64,000 bases of DNA from CAXMST01 sp963712765 (lineage in GTDB: Bacteria; Actinomycetota; Thermoleophilia; Solirubrobacterales; 70-9). Positions 25,460 to 35,160 of the stretch are shown here, one piece after another. Both the position numbers and the translations under genes were made by a program. The notes under the pieces are model-generated. The model was given only the letters and a program-made list of their open reading frames with translations. It searched no databases and had not been told where the DNA came from. How positions within the stretch are numbered: position 1 is the stretch's first letter; each line of letters opens with the position of its first letter. The stretch lies in NCBI GenBank assembly GCA_963712765.1, contig CAVQIX010000004.1, forward strand, positions 310,001-374,000, given 5' to 3'.

Positions 25460-27256
25460 ATGAGACTGCAGGAAGGACAGACGCTGGACGGGCGCTACAC
25501 GCTCACCAGCCGGCTCGGCTCCGGCGGCATGGCCGACGTCTGGCGCGCCCAGGACTCCCAGCTCGGCCGCGAGGTCGCGCTCAAGGTCCTGCACGAGAAC
25601 TTCGCCCGTGACGCCGAGTTCGTCGAGCGCTTTCACCGTGAGGCCTCGGCCGCCGCGGTGATCCAGCACCCGAACGTGGTCGGGGTCTTCGACCGCGGCG
25701 AGGTCGAGGACAGCTACTACATCGCGATGGAGTTCATCGACGGCTCCTCGCTGAAGGACCTGATCGATCGCGGCCTGAGCACGACGGAGGCGATCGAGGT
25801 CGCGCGCCAGATCCTCACCGCCGCCGAGTTCGCCCATCAGCACGGCATCGTCCACCGCGACCTGAAGCCGATGAACGTGCTGATCGACGGCCACGGCCGG
25901 ATCCGAGTCGCCGACTTCGGGATCGCGCAGGCCGGCGGCTCGGAGATCACCCGCACCGGATCGGTGATGGGGACGGCCCAGTACCTGAGCCCCGAGCAGG
26001 CCCAGGGCCATGAGGTGACGGCCGCCTCCGACGTCTATTCGATCGGAGTGATGCTGTTCGAGATGCTCACCGGCCGGGTTCCCTTCGAAGGGGACAGCGC
26101 AGTGGCAATCGCGATGAAGCAGGTCTCCGAGGCGCCGCCCGCACCGAGCGGCATCAACCCTTCGGTGCCCCCGGCACTCGACTCGGTCGTACTCCGGGCC
26201 CTCGCCAAGGAGCCCGCCAATCGCTACCCGACCGCCGCTGAGATGCTCGAGGCTCTCAACGCCGCCGAGCAGCATCCCGAGATCGTCGGCCACACCGAGC
26301 GCTACGCGGCCTACGTGCCGCCCGAGCAGGACCCGAACCGCAAGTGGTGGTGGATCCTTGGCGGGCTCGGGCTGGCGATCCTCGTCGCGCTGCTGCTCTA
26401 CTTCTTCGTCTTCAAGGGCGACCAGGTCCGGGTCCCTGGGGTTACTGGACAGAACGCCACCTCGGCCTCGCTGCGTCTTCAACAGGCCGGCTTCGAGGTC
26501 GACATCGACCGGATCCCCAACCAGGCGCCCGAGGACACGGTCATCGAGCAGGATCCCCGCGGGGGGACCGAGGCCGACGATGGCTCGACGGTCACGATCT
26601 CGGTCAGCCTCGGCCCGGCGCCCGTCGAGGTTCCGGACGTGGTCGGCCTCAAGCAGGGCAAGGCCCGCAACCGCCTCGAGAAGGCGGGTTTCGAAGTCAA
26701 GGTCGAGCGTCGCTCCAACGACCAGGTCGAGAGCGGCCGGGTCATAGAGACGATTCCCCGCGGCGGACAGGAGTTGGTCGGGGGGGAGATCGTGACGATG
26801 GTCGTCTCGCAGGGCACCAACCAGGTCGCGATTCCATCGGTCGTCGGGCTCGATCGCTTCGAGGCCAAGGCCCTGCTCGAGGATGAGGGTCTCTTCGTCA
26901 GCCAGAGCGCACAGAGCTCCGACGCACCCGAGGACGAGGTGATCCGCCAGCTACCCGGTGCCGGTGAGACCCGGCCGGAAGGATCACGGGTGACCATCGT
27001 CTACTCGAGCGGGGTCGGGACCATCACCCTCGAGGACTACGTCGGCTTGACTCAGAATCGGGCCGAGAAGGACATCGAGCGGCTCGGCCTCAAGGTCTCG
27101 ACCCGGACCGAGTCCGTCGACACGGAATCCGACGACGGGATCGTCCTCAGCCAGTCGCCGCAGCCCGGCGCTCGCCTCAGTCCCGGCGATCGCGTCTCGC
27201 TCGTGATCGGGGAGTTCACGCCACCGCCGCCCGAGAGCGGGATCCCGGTCCCGTGA
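25460..27256 (+). CDS. pknB: Ser/Thr protein kinase PknB with four PASTA domains
   Basis: PknB senses muropeptides and lipid II and controls growth and division. The kinase domain (about 1-275) has the glycine loop GSGGMADV, Lys42 in ALK, HRDLKPMN (132-139) and DFG (152-154). One transmembrane helix (about 296-318) leads to four extracellular PASTA repeats (about 323-575), each starting with a VP-V-G type strand. The fourth is slightly divergent. It is 19 bp after pbpA and overlaps ddl by four bases. Confidence 0.96.
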   Translation: MRLQEGQTLDGRYTLTSRLGSGGMADVWRAQDSQLGREVALKVLHENFARDAEFVERFHREASAAAVIQHPNVVGVFDRGEVEDSYYIAMEFIDGSSLKDLIDRGLSTTEAIEVARQILTAAEFAHQHGIVHRDLKPMNVLIDGHGRIRVADFGIAQAGGSEITRTGSVMGTAQYLSPEQAQGHEVTAASDVYSIGVMLFEMLTGRVPFEGDSAVAIAMKQVSEAPPAPSGINPSVPPALDSVVLRALAKEPANRYPTAAEMLEALNAAEQHPEIVGHTERYAAYVPPEQDPNRKWWWILGGLGLAILVALLLYFFVFKGDQVRVPGVTGQNATSASLRLQQAGFEVDIDRIPNQAPEDTVIEQDPRGGTEADDGSTVTISVSLGPAPVEVPDVVGLKQGKARNRLEKAGFEVKVERRSNDQVESGRVIETIPRGGQELVGGEIVTMVVSQGTNQVAIPSVVGLDRFEAKALLEDEGLFVSQSAQSSDAPEDEVIRQLPGAGETRPEGSRVTIVYSSGVGTITLEDYVGLTQNRAEKDIERLGLKVSTRTESVDTESDDGIVLSQSPQPGARLSPGDRVSLVIGEFTPPPPESGIPVP

Positions 27257-28219
27257 AGGTCGCTGTGATTCGCGGTGGGCGCTCGAGCGAGCACGAGGTC
27301 TCGCTGCGCTCCGGGGCCGCGGTCGGTGACGGGCTGCGCGAAGCCGGCCACGAGGTCGTCGAGGTGACGATCGAGCGCGACGGGCGCTGGTTGAGTGGGG
27401 GGGAGGAGGTCCCGCTGCGCGGGGCGGGCGGCCTGCTCGGCTGTGATTGCGCCTTCCCGGTGCTGCACGGCCCCTTCGGCGAGGACGGCGTCGTCCAGGG
27501 TCTCCTCGAGTGCCTCGACGTCCCCTATGCGGGACCTGGCGTGCTGGCGGCCGCGACCACACTCGACAAGCTCACCTTCAAGCGGCTGCTGGCCGAGCGC
27601 GGGATACCCCAGGTCGACTTCTGCGCCGCGGGTGGGAACGGCTGGGAGCAACGGGCGCGCGGCCCTTGGCCTGCCGGTCTGGGTGAAGCCGTCCCGCCTG
27701 GGGTCGAGCGTCGGGATCGTCAAGGTCGAGGACCTAGCCGCGCTTGCGGCGGCGGTCGGGGAGGCCCAGCGCTACGACCCGAGGGTGATCATCGAGGCCC
27801 ACGGGGGCGGGACCGAGGTCGAGTGCTCTGTGCTCGGAAACGAGAACCCCGAGGTCTCGGTCCCCGGGGAGATCGTCGCCCACGCCGATTGGTACGACTT
27901 CGAGGCCAAGTACGAGGGCGGCGGCATGGAGCTCGTGGTCCCGGCGCGGATCTCCGAGGCGGCAGCCGCGGAGGTGCGCCGCCTGGCGGCCGAGGTCTTC
28001 GCGGCCTTGGACTGCACCGGTCTCGCCCGCTGCGACTTCTTCGTCTCGGACGAGGACCGGGTGCTGGTCAACGAGCTCAACACCATCCCCGGGTTCACCG
28101 AGACGAGCGTCTACGGGAAGCTGTTCGAGGCCAGCGGCATCCCCTACCCCGAGCTCTGCGATCGGCTCGTCAGGCTCGGCGTCGAGCGCTACGAGAGCCA
28201 GCGGCGCTACCAGTTCTGA
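27253..28219 (+). pseudogene. ddl: D-alanine-D-alanine ligase, interrupted by a frameshift
   Basis: The product would join two D-alanines for peptidoglycan. The first part (MKVAVIRGGRSSEHEVSLRS to about NGWEQRA) is in frame 1 up to about 27657. The rest (ALGLPVWVKPSRLGSSVGIV to QRRYQF) is in frame 2. One extra base in GGGCGCGCGGCCC (about 27653-27665), or a loss of two, joins the two halves. The ATP-grasp motifs LGSSVGI and NELNTIPGFT are intact. It could be a sequencing error, since the gene is normally essential. Confidence 0.9.
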
Positions 28220-28234
28220 GCGCCCGGGGAGGGG

Positions 28235-29740
28235 TCAGCTGACCAGCTCGACGTCGCTGACCTCGACCCGGAAGCCGTCGTCCCCGTCGGGGGCCGGGGC
28301 CAGCTCGGTCACCCAGAGGAGGAAGTACTGGTTGGGCCTGGCGGCATCGAGCTGGATGGTCTGCTCGTCGCCGGTGATCTCGGTCGTCCCAGCGAGCGGT
28401 TCGCCCCAGCCCGCGAGGTCGGCAGGCGACTCCCCGGTCGCGCCGTAGACCTCGACCGTCCAGCCCGGCGCCGTCGTCCGCACCGTCAGCTCGGTCGGAG
28501 CGACCTCCTCCTCCGCCTCGAGGATCAGGCCGACCCCCTCCTTGTTGCCGAGGCCGGTGGTGTAGGTCTCGCTGGTCCAGGCCGTTCCCTTCGGGTTGTT
28601 GTCGATTGCCAGCCCCACCTCATCCGGATGCTCGCTCTCGTCGCCGTCGGGGAGCGGGTCGAAGTCGATCGCCTGCGCGATCGCGACCGGTTCGCTGCCG
28701 GAGACACCCGGATCCTCGGCAGCCGCCTGACGCGACGGGCCATCGTCGCCCGTCAGCGCGGCGATCGCGAGGGCCGCCGCGGCCGCCGCGATCAGCAGCA
28801 GGGCTCCCGCCCAGGACATCCTCCGCCTGGTCATCAGCCTACGCCGCCTGCGTGGGACGGAGTCGAGCACGGTGGTCGCCTCGCCGGTCGAGTGGCCGGC
28901 GCGGGAGACCTCGACCTCGAGCGCGCCCTCGAGGTCGGAGAGGAAGAAGTTCATGTTCGGGTAGCGGTCGTCGGGGTCCTTGGCCACTGCTCGCTCCAGC
29001 GCCGCCGCCAGCGCCGCCGACGTCTCCGGCCTGGTCTTCTGCACGTCGGGGACGATCTCGTTGACGTGCTTCATCGCGACCCCGACCTGGGTTTCGGCGT
29101 GGAAGGGGACGTCTCCGGTCAGCATCTCGTAGAGGACGATCCCGAGTGAGTAGACGTCGGTCCGGGAATCGACCTCCTTGCCCATCGCCTGCTCTGGGGA
29201 GACGTAGTCGGTGGTTCCGAGCACGCGGCCGGTCGCTGTCAGGCCGTGGACCTCGAGCGAGCGAGCGATCCCGAAGTCGGTGATCTTCGCCCGCCCGTCA
29301 CCGTCGATGAGAACGTTCTGCGGCTTGACGTCGCGATGGATCAACCGCGCGGCGTGGGCCGCCGCGAGCCCGCGCCCGATCTCGATCGCGTAGGCTGCCG
29401 CCTCGTCGAGCCCGAGTCGCCCCTCGTTGTCGATCCGCTTCTTCAGCGTCTCCCCGGGCACGTACTCGAAGACGATGTAGGGGTGGCCGCCGTCCTCGCC
29501 GGCGTCGATCACCGCAACCAGGTTGGGGTGGGACAGAGAGGCGACTGCCCGCGCCTCCCGCCGGAAGCGCTCGAGCTGGTCGGCCTGATCGGAGATCTCG
29601 CGATGCAGGACCTTGATCGCGACCTTGCGATCGAGGGTCTCGTCGACCGCCAGATAGACGGTCGACATACCTCCGCTGCCGAGCCTGCCGTCGAGCCGGT
29701 AGCGGCCGGAGAGCTGGGTTCCGATCATCGCGCCGCTCAC
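28235..29740 (-). CDS. Membrane Ser/Thr protein kinase with a discoidin-like sensor
   Basis: The kinase domain (about 11-280) has GSGGMSTV, Lys43 in AIK, HRDVKPQN (135-142) and DFG (155-157). An arginine cluster precedes one transmembrane helix (about 309-328). The extracellular part (about 345-500) has a beta-sandwich pattern seen in F5/8-type (discoidin) modules, beginning AIDFDPLPDGDE and including TAWTSETYTT; a carbohydrate-binding role is inference. No PASTA repeats. Convergent with ddl. The GTG start is preferred; an ATG four codons later is possible. Confidence 0.88.
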   Translation of the reverse strand: MSGAMIGTQLSGRYRLDGRLGSGGMSTVYLAVDETLDRKVAIKVLHREISDQADQLERFRREARAVASLSHPNLVAVIDAGEDGGHPYIVFEYVPGETLKKRIDNEGRLGLDEAAAYAIEIGRGLAAAHAARLIHRDVKPQNVLIDGDGRAKITDFGIARSLEVHGLTATGRVLGTTDYVSPEQAMGKEVDSRTDVYSLGIVLYEMLTGDVPFHAETQVGVAMKHVNEIVPDVQKTRPETSAALAAALERAVAKDPDDRYPNMNFFLSDLEGALEVEVSRAGHSTGEATTVLDSVPRRRRRLMTRRRMSWAGALLLIAAAAAALAIAALTGDDGPSRQAAAEDPGVSGSEPVAIAQAIDFDPLPDGDESEHPDEVGLAIDNNPKGTAWTSETYTTGLGNKEGVGLILEAEEEVAPTELTVRTTAPGWTVEVYGATGESPADLAGWGEPLAGTTEITGDEQTIQLDAARPNQYFLLWVTELAPAPDGDDGFRVEVSDVELVS

Positions 29741-29868
29741 GAGCTCAACGGCTCCTCGGTCGAGACGGTCTCAGGCATGATCTGCTCGCTCACCGTTACC
29801 AGTATTTTCGATCGCCGCAATTCGTGCACGATCGCATCTCGCGGTCGGGAACCACACAAGGAGGAATG

Positions 29869-30249
29869 ATGGCGATCGAGCGACCACGGCACCGGGTAAA
29901 GGGAATCGGTGGATTCTTCTTTCGCGCCCGCGACCCGGATTCCCTGCGGCGTTGGTACGAGGAGCGACTGGGGCTGCCGGGCCCGCCGACCGACTACGAC
30001 TCGCTTCCATGGGTCCAGGAGGGGGGCCCGACCGCCTTCGCTCCGTTCCCGCCGGAGGTCGAGATGATCGGCCCTGCCGACAAGACCTGGATGCTCAACT
30101 TCCGTGTCGATGATCTCGACGCGATGGTCGCCCAGCTGCGCGACGCGGGAGAGACGGTCGAGGTCGACCCCGAGACCTACCCCAACGGCCGCTTCGCCGA
30201 GCTCCGGGACCCCGAGGCCAACGGGGTCCAACTCTGGGAGCCGGCCTAG
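29869..30249 (+). CDS. VOC (glyoxalase/dioxygenase-fold) protein
   Basis: The 126-residue protein has the paired beta-alpha-beta modules of the vicinal oxygen chelate superfamily, with GIGGFFFRARDPDSLRRWYE and the terminal FAELRDPEANGVQLWEP, a glyoxalase I-like C-terminal glutamate strand. The substrate cannot be told. AAGGAGG (29858-29864) precedes two ATGs in tandem; the second, at 29869, has the more usual spacing. Divergent from the kinase gene, 128 bp away. Confidence 0.82.
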   Translation: MAIERPRHRVKGIGGFFFRARDPDSLRRWYEERLGLPGPPTDYDSLPWVQEGGPTAFAPFPPEVEMIGPADKTWMLNFRVDDLDAMVAQLRDAGETVEVDPETYPNGRFAELRDPEANGVQLWEPA

Positions 30250-30419
30250 CGGGTTCGCGGAGAGGCCTCGGCTCACGCAGAGCGCGGCACCCCGAGCACT
30301 CGCCCGGACGGATCCTGGACACCCTCACATAGCGGCCGATTCCGGACCGTGGCCGGGTGCTGATGCCGGTGGCGACTTGGGTAGGCTCGGTCGGCGATGA
30401 GCTCCCTGATCGCCAGCGC

Positions 30420-31301
30420 ATGACTCTGGAGCGCGGGTACTCGATCGAGACGGCCCGTGGACGGATCGACGCCGAGATCACCGCCGAGCTGGTCGAGTTC
30501 TGGACCGGCCACGGAGCTCTGGAGGCCCCGGCCGCCCGCGATCGCGCCGGCCAGGTCGTCTGTCTGCTGCGCGATCCCGACGGCTTGATCGTTGCCACCA
30601 ACTCGGTCTACCCGGCTCAGGTGCCCGAGATCGGCGGCTGGTGGTTCTGGATCTATCGGAGCTTCGCGCCCGATCAGCCGGCGCTCGGCGCGGCGCCCGC
30701 GATGGTGGCCGCGGCGCGCGCGGCGCTCAGTGACGGGTTCGGGGGCGAGCCGGGCGAGCCCGTCGGCCTCTGCTGGGTCATCGACGAGACGGAGGCGGCC
30801 GTCGACCGCCGAAGCCTCGTCTGGCCGGACTCCGGAATGCTGTTCGCCGGCCGCGATGCAGAAGGCCGGCAGCTGCGGATCAGCTACTTCGAGCCGATCT
30901 CCGGGATCGACTACCCGCTCTCGGACCGCTACCGCCTGCGCCGTCCGACCGCCGCCGATGCCGACGCTGCGGTGGAGCTTTGGACCAGCGAGGGGGTACT
31001 GAACCGCCAGCAGGCTGCGGAGCGCGTGCCCGAGATCAGCACCCTCGGCGTCGATGAGGGAGGGGGCCTGTGCGGGATCTCGACCGCCGACCTGCGGCAC
31101 AGCGAGCGTCTTGGCCTGGAGCTCTGGCACATCCGCGCCTTCGTCGCCGAGTCGGAGCGGCTCGGATCCGCTGGTTCGAGGGCGCCGAGCTGCCTGTGGA
31201 CGGGGATTCCCGGGCCCAGTACGGCTGAGGCCCGCGGGCCTCAGCACGTGCCACCGCCTGCGTCTACATGCTTCGTCGCACGCTCCCAGAGGCCCCGGTG
31301 A
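30420..31301 (+). pseudogene. Tandem acetyltransferase-like protein, second domain degraded
   Basis: The first domain (to about residue 170) is a complete GNAT-like fold: an ELVEFWTGHGAL helix, a WIYRSF strand and a terminal GRQLRISYFEP strand. A second copy starts at YRLRRPTAADADAAVELW and repeats the pattern through LWHIRAFVAES, then stops resembling it. The repeat's ending, RIRWFEGAELPVDGD, is still present in another frame near 31168-31210. About 65 codons are missing, so the C-terminus is scrambled. Its 3' end overlaps the convergent purM. Start ATG 30420 is uncertain. Confidence 0.6.
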
Positions 31302-32283
31302 CCTCGCCGATCACCCGGGTGCCGGGGTGGTGACGGTCGAGCAGCTCGACGGCCCGCGCGGCGTCGGGCTCTGAGACGACGCAGACGAAGCCGAGGCCCA
31401 TGTTGAAGACCTCATACATCTCCTCCTCCTCGACCCCGCCTCGCTCGGCGATCAGGTCGAAGACGGCGGGCACCGCCAGGGGATCGCTGATCGAGTAGCC
31501 GACCTCGCGGGAGAGCCTCAGGAGATTGTTGAGCCCGTCGCCGGTGATGTGAGCGAGGCCGCGGACTCCGAGGTCGGAGGCGAGCAGCTCGAGCACGGCC
31601 CGGACGTAGATCGTGGTCGGCTCGAGCAGGATCTCGCCCAGAGGCCGGCCGAGGCGGTCGTCATCGAGGGGGACCTCCTCCAGTGCCCTGCGGGCCAGGG
31701 TGTAGCCGTTGGAGTGAAGGCCCGAGGAGGGGAGCCCGATCAGCACGTCGCCGGCCGCGACCCGATCGCCGCTGACGATCGCGTTCAGGTCGACCAGCCC
31801 GATCGCGCTGGCTGAGAGCTCCCAGCCGCCGACCACCTCGCCGACCTGGGCGATCTCGCCTCCGGGGATCTCGACCCCGCTCAGCTCCGCGCCGGCGCGC
31901 AGACCCTCTCCGATCGCGCCGATCACCTCCGGGTCAGCCTCACGGCAAAGGATCGTGTCGACGAGCGCGATCGGCTCGGCGCCGACGCAGATCAGATCGT
32001 TGACGTTCATGGCGATGCAGTCGATCCCGATCGTCTCGAACCGGTTCATCCGCTCGGCGAGGACCATCTTAGTACCGACCCCGTCGGCTCCGAAGGCGAT
32101 TCCCTGGTTGTCCCCGATCCGAAGAACGCTCGCGTAATGGCCCGGCAGGGGAACCACCCGCGAGGGCTTGCCGGTCTCGATCCGGCTCAGGGACTGCAGG
32201 AGTGCCGCGACCGCGGCGTCGGCCCCGGCCTGGCTCACCCCAGCCGCCTCGTAGGCACTCCCGCTGTCTTCACCCTTCTTCAC
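31264..32283 (-). CDS. purM: Phosphoribosylformylglycinamidine cyclo-ligase (AIR synthetase)
   Basis: PurM closes the imidazole ring of aminoimidazole ribotide in purine synthesis, using ATP. The 339-residue protein contains GADGVGTKM, DCIAMNVNDLICVGAEP, GLPSSGLHSNGYTL and NMGLGFVCVV, all PurM landmarks. It runs into the end of the degraded acetyltransferase-like gene by about 38 bp on the opposite strand. uppP follows upstream on the same strand, nine bases away. Confidence 0.96.
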   Translation of the reverse strand: MKKGEDSGSAYEAAGVSQAGADAAVAALLQSLSRIETGKPSRVVPLPGHYASVLRIGDNQGIAFGADGVGTKMVLAERMNRFETIGIDCIAMNVNDLICVGAEPIALVDTILCREADPEVIGAIGEGLRAGAELSGVEIPGGEIAQVGEVVGGWELSASAIGLVDLNAIVSGDRVAAGDVLIGLPSSGLHSNGYTLARRALEEVPLDDDRLGRPLGEILLEPTTIYVRAVLELLASDLGVRGLAHITGDGLNNLLRLSREVGYSISDPLAVPAVFDLIAERGGVEEEEMYEVFNMGLGFVCVVSEPDAARAVELLDRHHPGTRVIGEVTGASGSVRRSM

Positions 32284-32292
32284 GGCCCGGAT

Positions 32293-33063
32293 TCAACCCG
32301 ACCGCGAGGCGCGACGCAGGACCACGGCCGCCAGGGCCAGCCGGTAGGCGGCGTAGGGCCATAGCGCCCTGTCGCGCTCGACCGCCTTGGTCAGCCCCTG
32401 AGAGGCAAGCGTCGAGACGAAGGCCGCGACTGTCCCGAGCGCGAGTGAGCGAGCCAGCCGCGGCGGGATTCCCCGCTGCCGCAGGCGGACGCCCTTGAGC
32501 ACGGCGGCGCCGCTGATCACCGGTAGGGCGACGGTGCGCGAGAGCAGGTTCGCCTGCTCCCTCGAGAAGCCACGGGCCCGGGCTGCAACGAGCGTCGCCC
32601 CGTTCCGCGAGACCCCGGGGGCGAGCGCGGCAGCCTGCGCGATCCCGAGCGCGAGGCCGTCGACCGCGTTGGCGTCGCCGCGCCCGCGACTCTGCGGCCG
32701 CCGGTCCGCGGCGAGCATCGCCAGTGCTCCCGCGCCCAGCCCCGCCGCCATTCCCCGAGGACCGCCGAACCGCCTCTCGATCGGGCGCTCGAAGGAGAGG
32801 CCGACGAGCGCCGGTGGCACGAAGCTGAGCACGATCACGGCCAGTCGCCGGAGGTCGAGCTCGCGCAGTTCGGACCCGATCAGCCTGCGCTGGCCGATCA
32901 GCAGCGCGATCGCGGCCCCACCGTGAACCGCGACCTCGAACGCCTTGCGATGCTCGGAATCGAGCGAGCCATGGTCCCAGCCGCAGAGGGCGGGCACGAT
33001 TCTCAGATGAGCTGAGCTCGAGACCGGTAGCAGCTCGGTCGGCCCCTGCACGATCCCGAGCAC
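32293..33063 (-). CDS. uppP: Undecaprenyl-diphosphatase UppP (BacA)
   Basis: UppP recycles the lipid carrier for peptidoglycan and surface-polymer synthesis and can confer bacitracin resistance. Both signature segments are present: QGPTELLPVSSSAHL and PGVSRNGAT (PGISRSGAT type). There are about seven transmembrane helices. The usual start (MxxxxAIVLGIVQG) lies upstream of GTG 33063, in the codons reading LSAGQAIVLGIVQG; no ATG/GTG/TTG is present there, so CTG 33084 or GTG 33063 may be used. It lies next to the polysaccharide locus. Confidence 0.88.
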   Translation of the reverse strand: MLGIVQGPTELLPVSSSAHLRIVPALCGWDHGSLDSEHRKAFEVAVHGGAAIALLIGQRRLIGSELRELDLRRLAVIVLSFVPPALVGLSFERPIERRFGGPRGMAAGLGAGALAMLAADRRPQSRGRGDANAVDGLALGIAQAAALAPGVSRNGATLVAARARGFSREQANLLSRTVALPVISGAAVLKGVRLRQRGIPPRLARSLALGTVAAFVSTLASQGLTKAVERDRALWPYAAYRLALAAVVLRRASRSG

Positions 33064-33212
33064 GATCGCCTGCCCGGCGCTCAGCTCTGTCGGCGGATCG
33101 TTGTAGATCGGGCTCCCTCGTGATCTGGCGCGGGATCTGACGCGGCGGGTCGGGCGATTGCGGGGTGCTGGACGTCACCCCCCGCGCTTGACCGGCACTC
33201 TACCCTGTGCCC

Positions 33213-35126
33213 ATGGACCGTCTGCGCGCGCCGGTGCTGCGGCATCGGCTGCTACAGATCGCGGCGGACGCGGTGCTCGCCGGCCTGGCCTTCTTACTCG
33301 CGTTCCAGCTCCGCTTCTTCGACACCCTGGAGGGCATCCCCGCCCGCTATTCGGACATGCTCTGGGAGTCGATCGCCTTCGTCGCCCTCGGCAAGGCATT
33401 GCTGTTCACGCTGGTCGGTCTGCACCAGAAGTGGTGGCGTTACTTCAACCTCGGCGACAGCTGGGCGATCGTCCGCGCCTCGGCGCTCGCGAGCGCCCTG
33501 GTGCTCGCGGTCTTCACGCTCGCCCAGCCGTTCGCGATCAACATCCCGCGCTCGGTCCTGATCCTCGACTTCATGTTCACGATCGGGCTCCTGGTGGCGG
33601 CGAGGAGCCTGGTGCATTTCGTCCTCGAGGAGCGGCCGCACCGACGCCGCCGCTCGCGTTCGCGGGAGGGCGCCGGGGACGTGCTCGTCGTTGGCGCCGG
33701 CTCCGGCGGCCAGATGGTCGTGCGCGAGCTCCGGCTGAACCCCGGCCTCGGCAACCCTGTCGGCTTCATCGACGACGATCCCTCCAAGCGGGGCATGGGC
33801 CTGATGGGCGGCCTCAAGGTCCTCGGCGACACCGACCAGATGGCTCAGATCCTCGACCGGATCAAGCCTGACGAGGTGATCATCGCGATCCCCTCGGCCC
33901 CGGGCGCCTTGCGCGGCAAGGTGGTCTCCGCCTGCCGCGATCGCGGCATCCCGGTCCGCACCCTGCCGACGGTCTTCGAGCTCCTCCGAGGCGGAGTCCA
34001 GCTCACCCGCCAGGTCCGTGAGGTCCAGGTCGAGGACGTGCTCGGCCGCGAGCCGGTGGTGATGGAGCTCGATCGTGTCGGCGGCTACCTGCGCGACCGG
34101 ATCGTGCTGGTCACCGGCGCGGGTGGATCGATCGGATCCGAGCTCTGCCGCCAGATCGCCCGGGTCCGGCCGCGACTGCTGATTCTGGTCGATCACGCCG
34201 AGGACAACCTCTTCGAGATCGACCGCGAGTTGATCTCGGAGTGGCACTTCTCCAGGGTCGAATCGGTGCTCGCCGACTGCAAGGAGCCGGAGCGGATGCT
34301 CGAGGTGATGCAGCGCTTCAAGCCCGAGGTCGTCTTTCACGCCGCCGCCTACAAGCACGTCCCGCTGATGGAGGGCAACCCGCTGGAGGCCGTCCGCAAC
34401 AACGCGATCGCGACCCGGGTCACCGCCGAGACGGCCGCCGCGGCCGGCGCCGAGCGCTTCGTCCTGATCTCGACCGACAAGGCGGTCAACCCCCAGACCG
34501 TGATGGGCGCCTCCAAGGCGATGGCCGAGTGGGTGGTCTCGGCCGCCGGGCAGCGCTATCCGACCACGCGCTTCGTCGCCGTCCGCTTCGGCAACGTTCT
34601 CGGCTCCTCCGGCAGCGTGGTCCCGATCTTCCGCAGCCAGATCGAACGCGGCGGGCCGGTCACGGTCACACACCCCGAGATGACCCGCTACTTCATGACG
34701 ATTCCCGAGGCGGTCCAATTGGTGATCCGCGCCGGCGACCTCGCCGAGGGCCAGGGCGAGGTGTTCGTGCTCGAGATGGGTGAGCCGGTGAAGATCGTCG
34801 ACCTCGCGAAGAACATGATCCGCCTCGCGGGGTATGAGCCGGATTCCGACATCGCGATCGAGTTCACAGGCCCGCGCCCCGGCGAGCAGCTGCACGAGCA
34901 GCTCTTCGCCGACAGCGAGCGCGCCGAGCCGACCCGTGCCTCGCGAATCACCCGTGCGGTGCGACGTCAGCCGATCGAAGCCGCCGACGTCGAGGCGATG
35001 CTCGCCGACCTCTCGGCGCTGGTCGGGACCGGGGACGAGACCAACCTCTCCCAACGGGTGGTCGAGATCATCAGCCCCAACCTCATTCCGGGTGAGTCCG
35101 CCAACCCGCCGGCGGAGCGGATCTGA
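33213..35126 (+). CDS. Membrane-anchored nucleotide-sugar dehydratase/epimerase (CapD/PglF type)
   Basis: Proteins of this type convert UDP-N-acetylhexosamines, often as 4,6-dehydratases or 5-epimerases, for surface glycan synthesis. About four N-terminal transmembrane helices (about 12-140) are followed by a CoA-binding-like Rossmann domain (GDVLVVGAGSGGQ) and the catalytic SDR domain: VTGAGGSIGSEL, HAAAYKHVPLME, STDKAVNP and the YxxxK-equivalent region MGASKAMAE. About 637 residues, normal. ATG 33213 is preferred to GTG two codons earlier. It opens the polysaccharide locus. Confidence 0.92.
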   Translation: MDRLRAPVLRHRLLQIAADAVLAGLAFLLAFQLRFFDTLEGIPARYSDMLWESIAFVALGKALLFTLVGLHQKWWRYFNLGDSWAIVRASALASALVLAVFTLAQPFAINIPRSVLILDFMFTIGLLVAARSLVHFVLEERPHRRRRSRSREGAGDVLVVGAGSGGQMVVRELRLNPGLGNPVGFIDDDPSKRGMGLMGGLKVLGDTDQMAQILDRIKPDEVIIAIPSAPGALRGKVVSACRDRGIPVRTLPTVFELLRGGVQLTRQVREVQVEDVLGREPVVMELDRVGGYLRDRIVLVTGAGGSIGSELCRQIARVRPRLLILVDHAEDNLFEIDRELISEWHFSRVESVLADCKEPERMLEVMQRFKPEVVFHAAAYKHVPLMEGNPLEAVRNNAIATRVTAETAAAAGAERFVLISTDKAVNPQTVMGASKAMAEWVVSAAGQRYPTTRFVAVRFGNVLGSSGSVVPIFRSQIERGGPVTVTHPEMTRYFMTIPEAVQLVIRAGDLAEGQGEVFVLEMGEPVKIVDLAKNMIRLAGYEPDSDIAIEFTGPRPGEQLHEQLFADSERAEPTRASRITRAVRRQPIEAADVEAMLADLSALVGTGDETNLSQRVVEIISPNLIPGESANPPAERI

Positions 35127-35160
35127 GCACCGGCACTGTCTCTAAGATCACGCGCTGATC

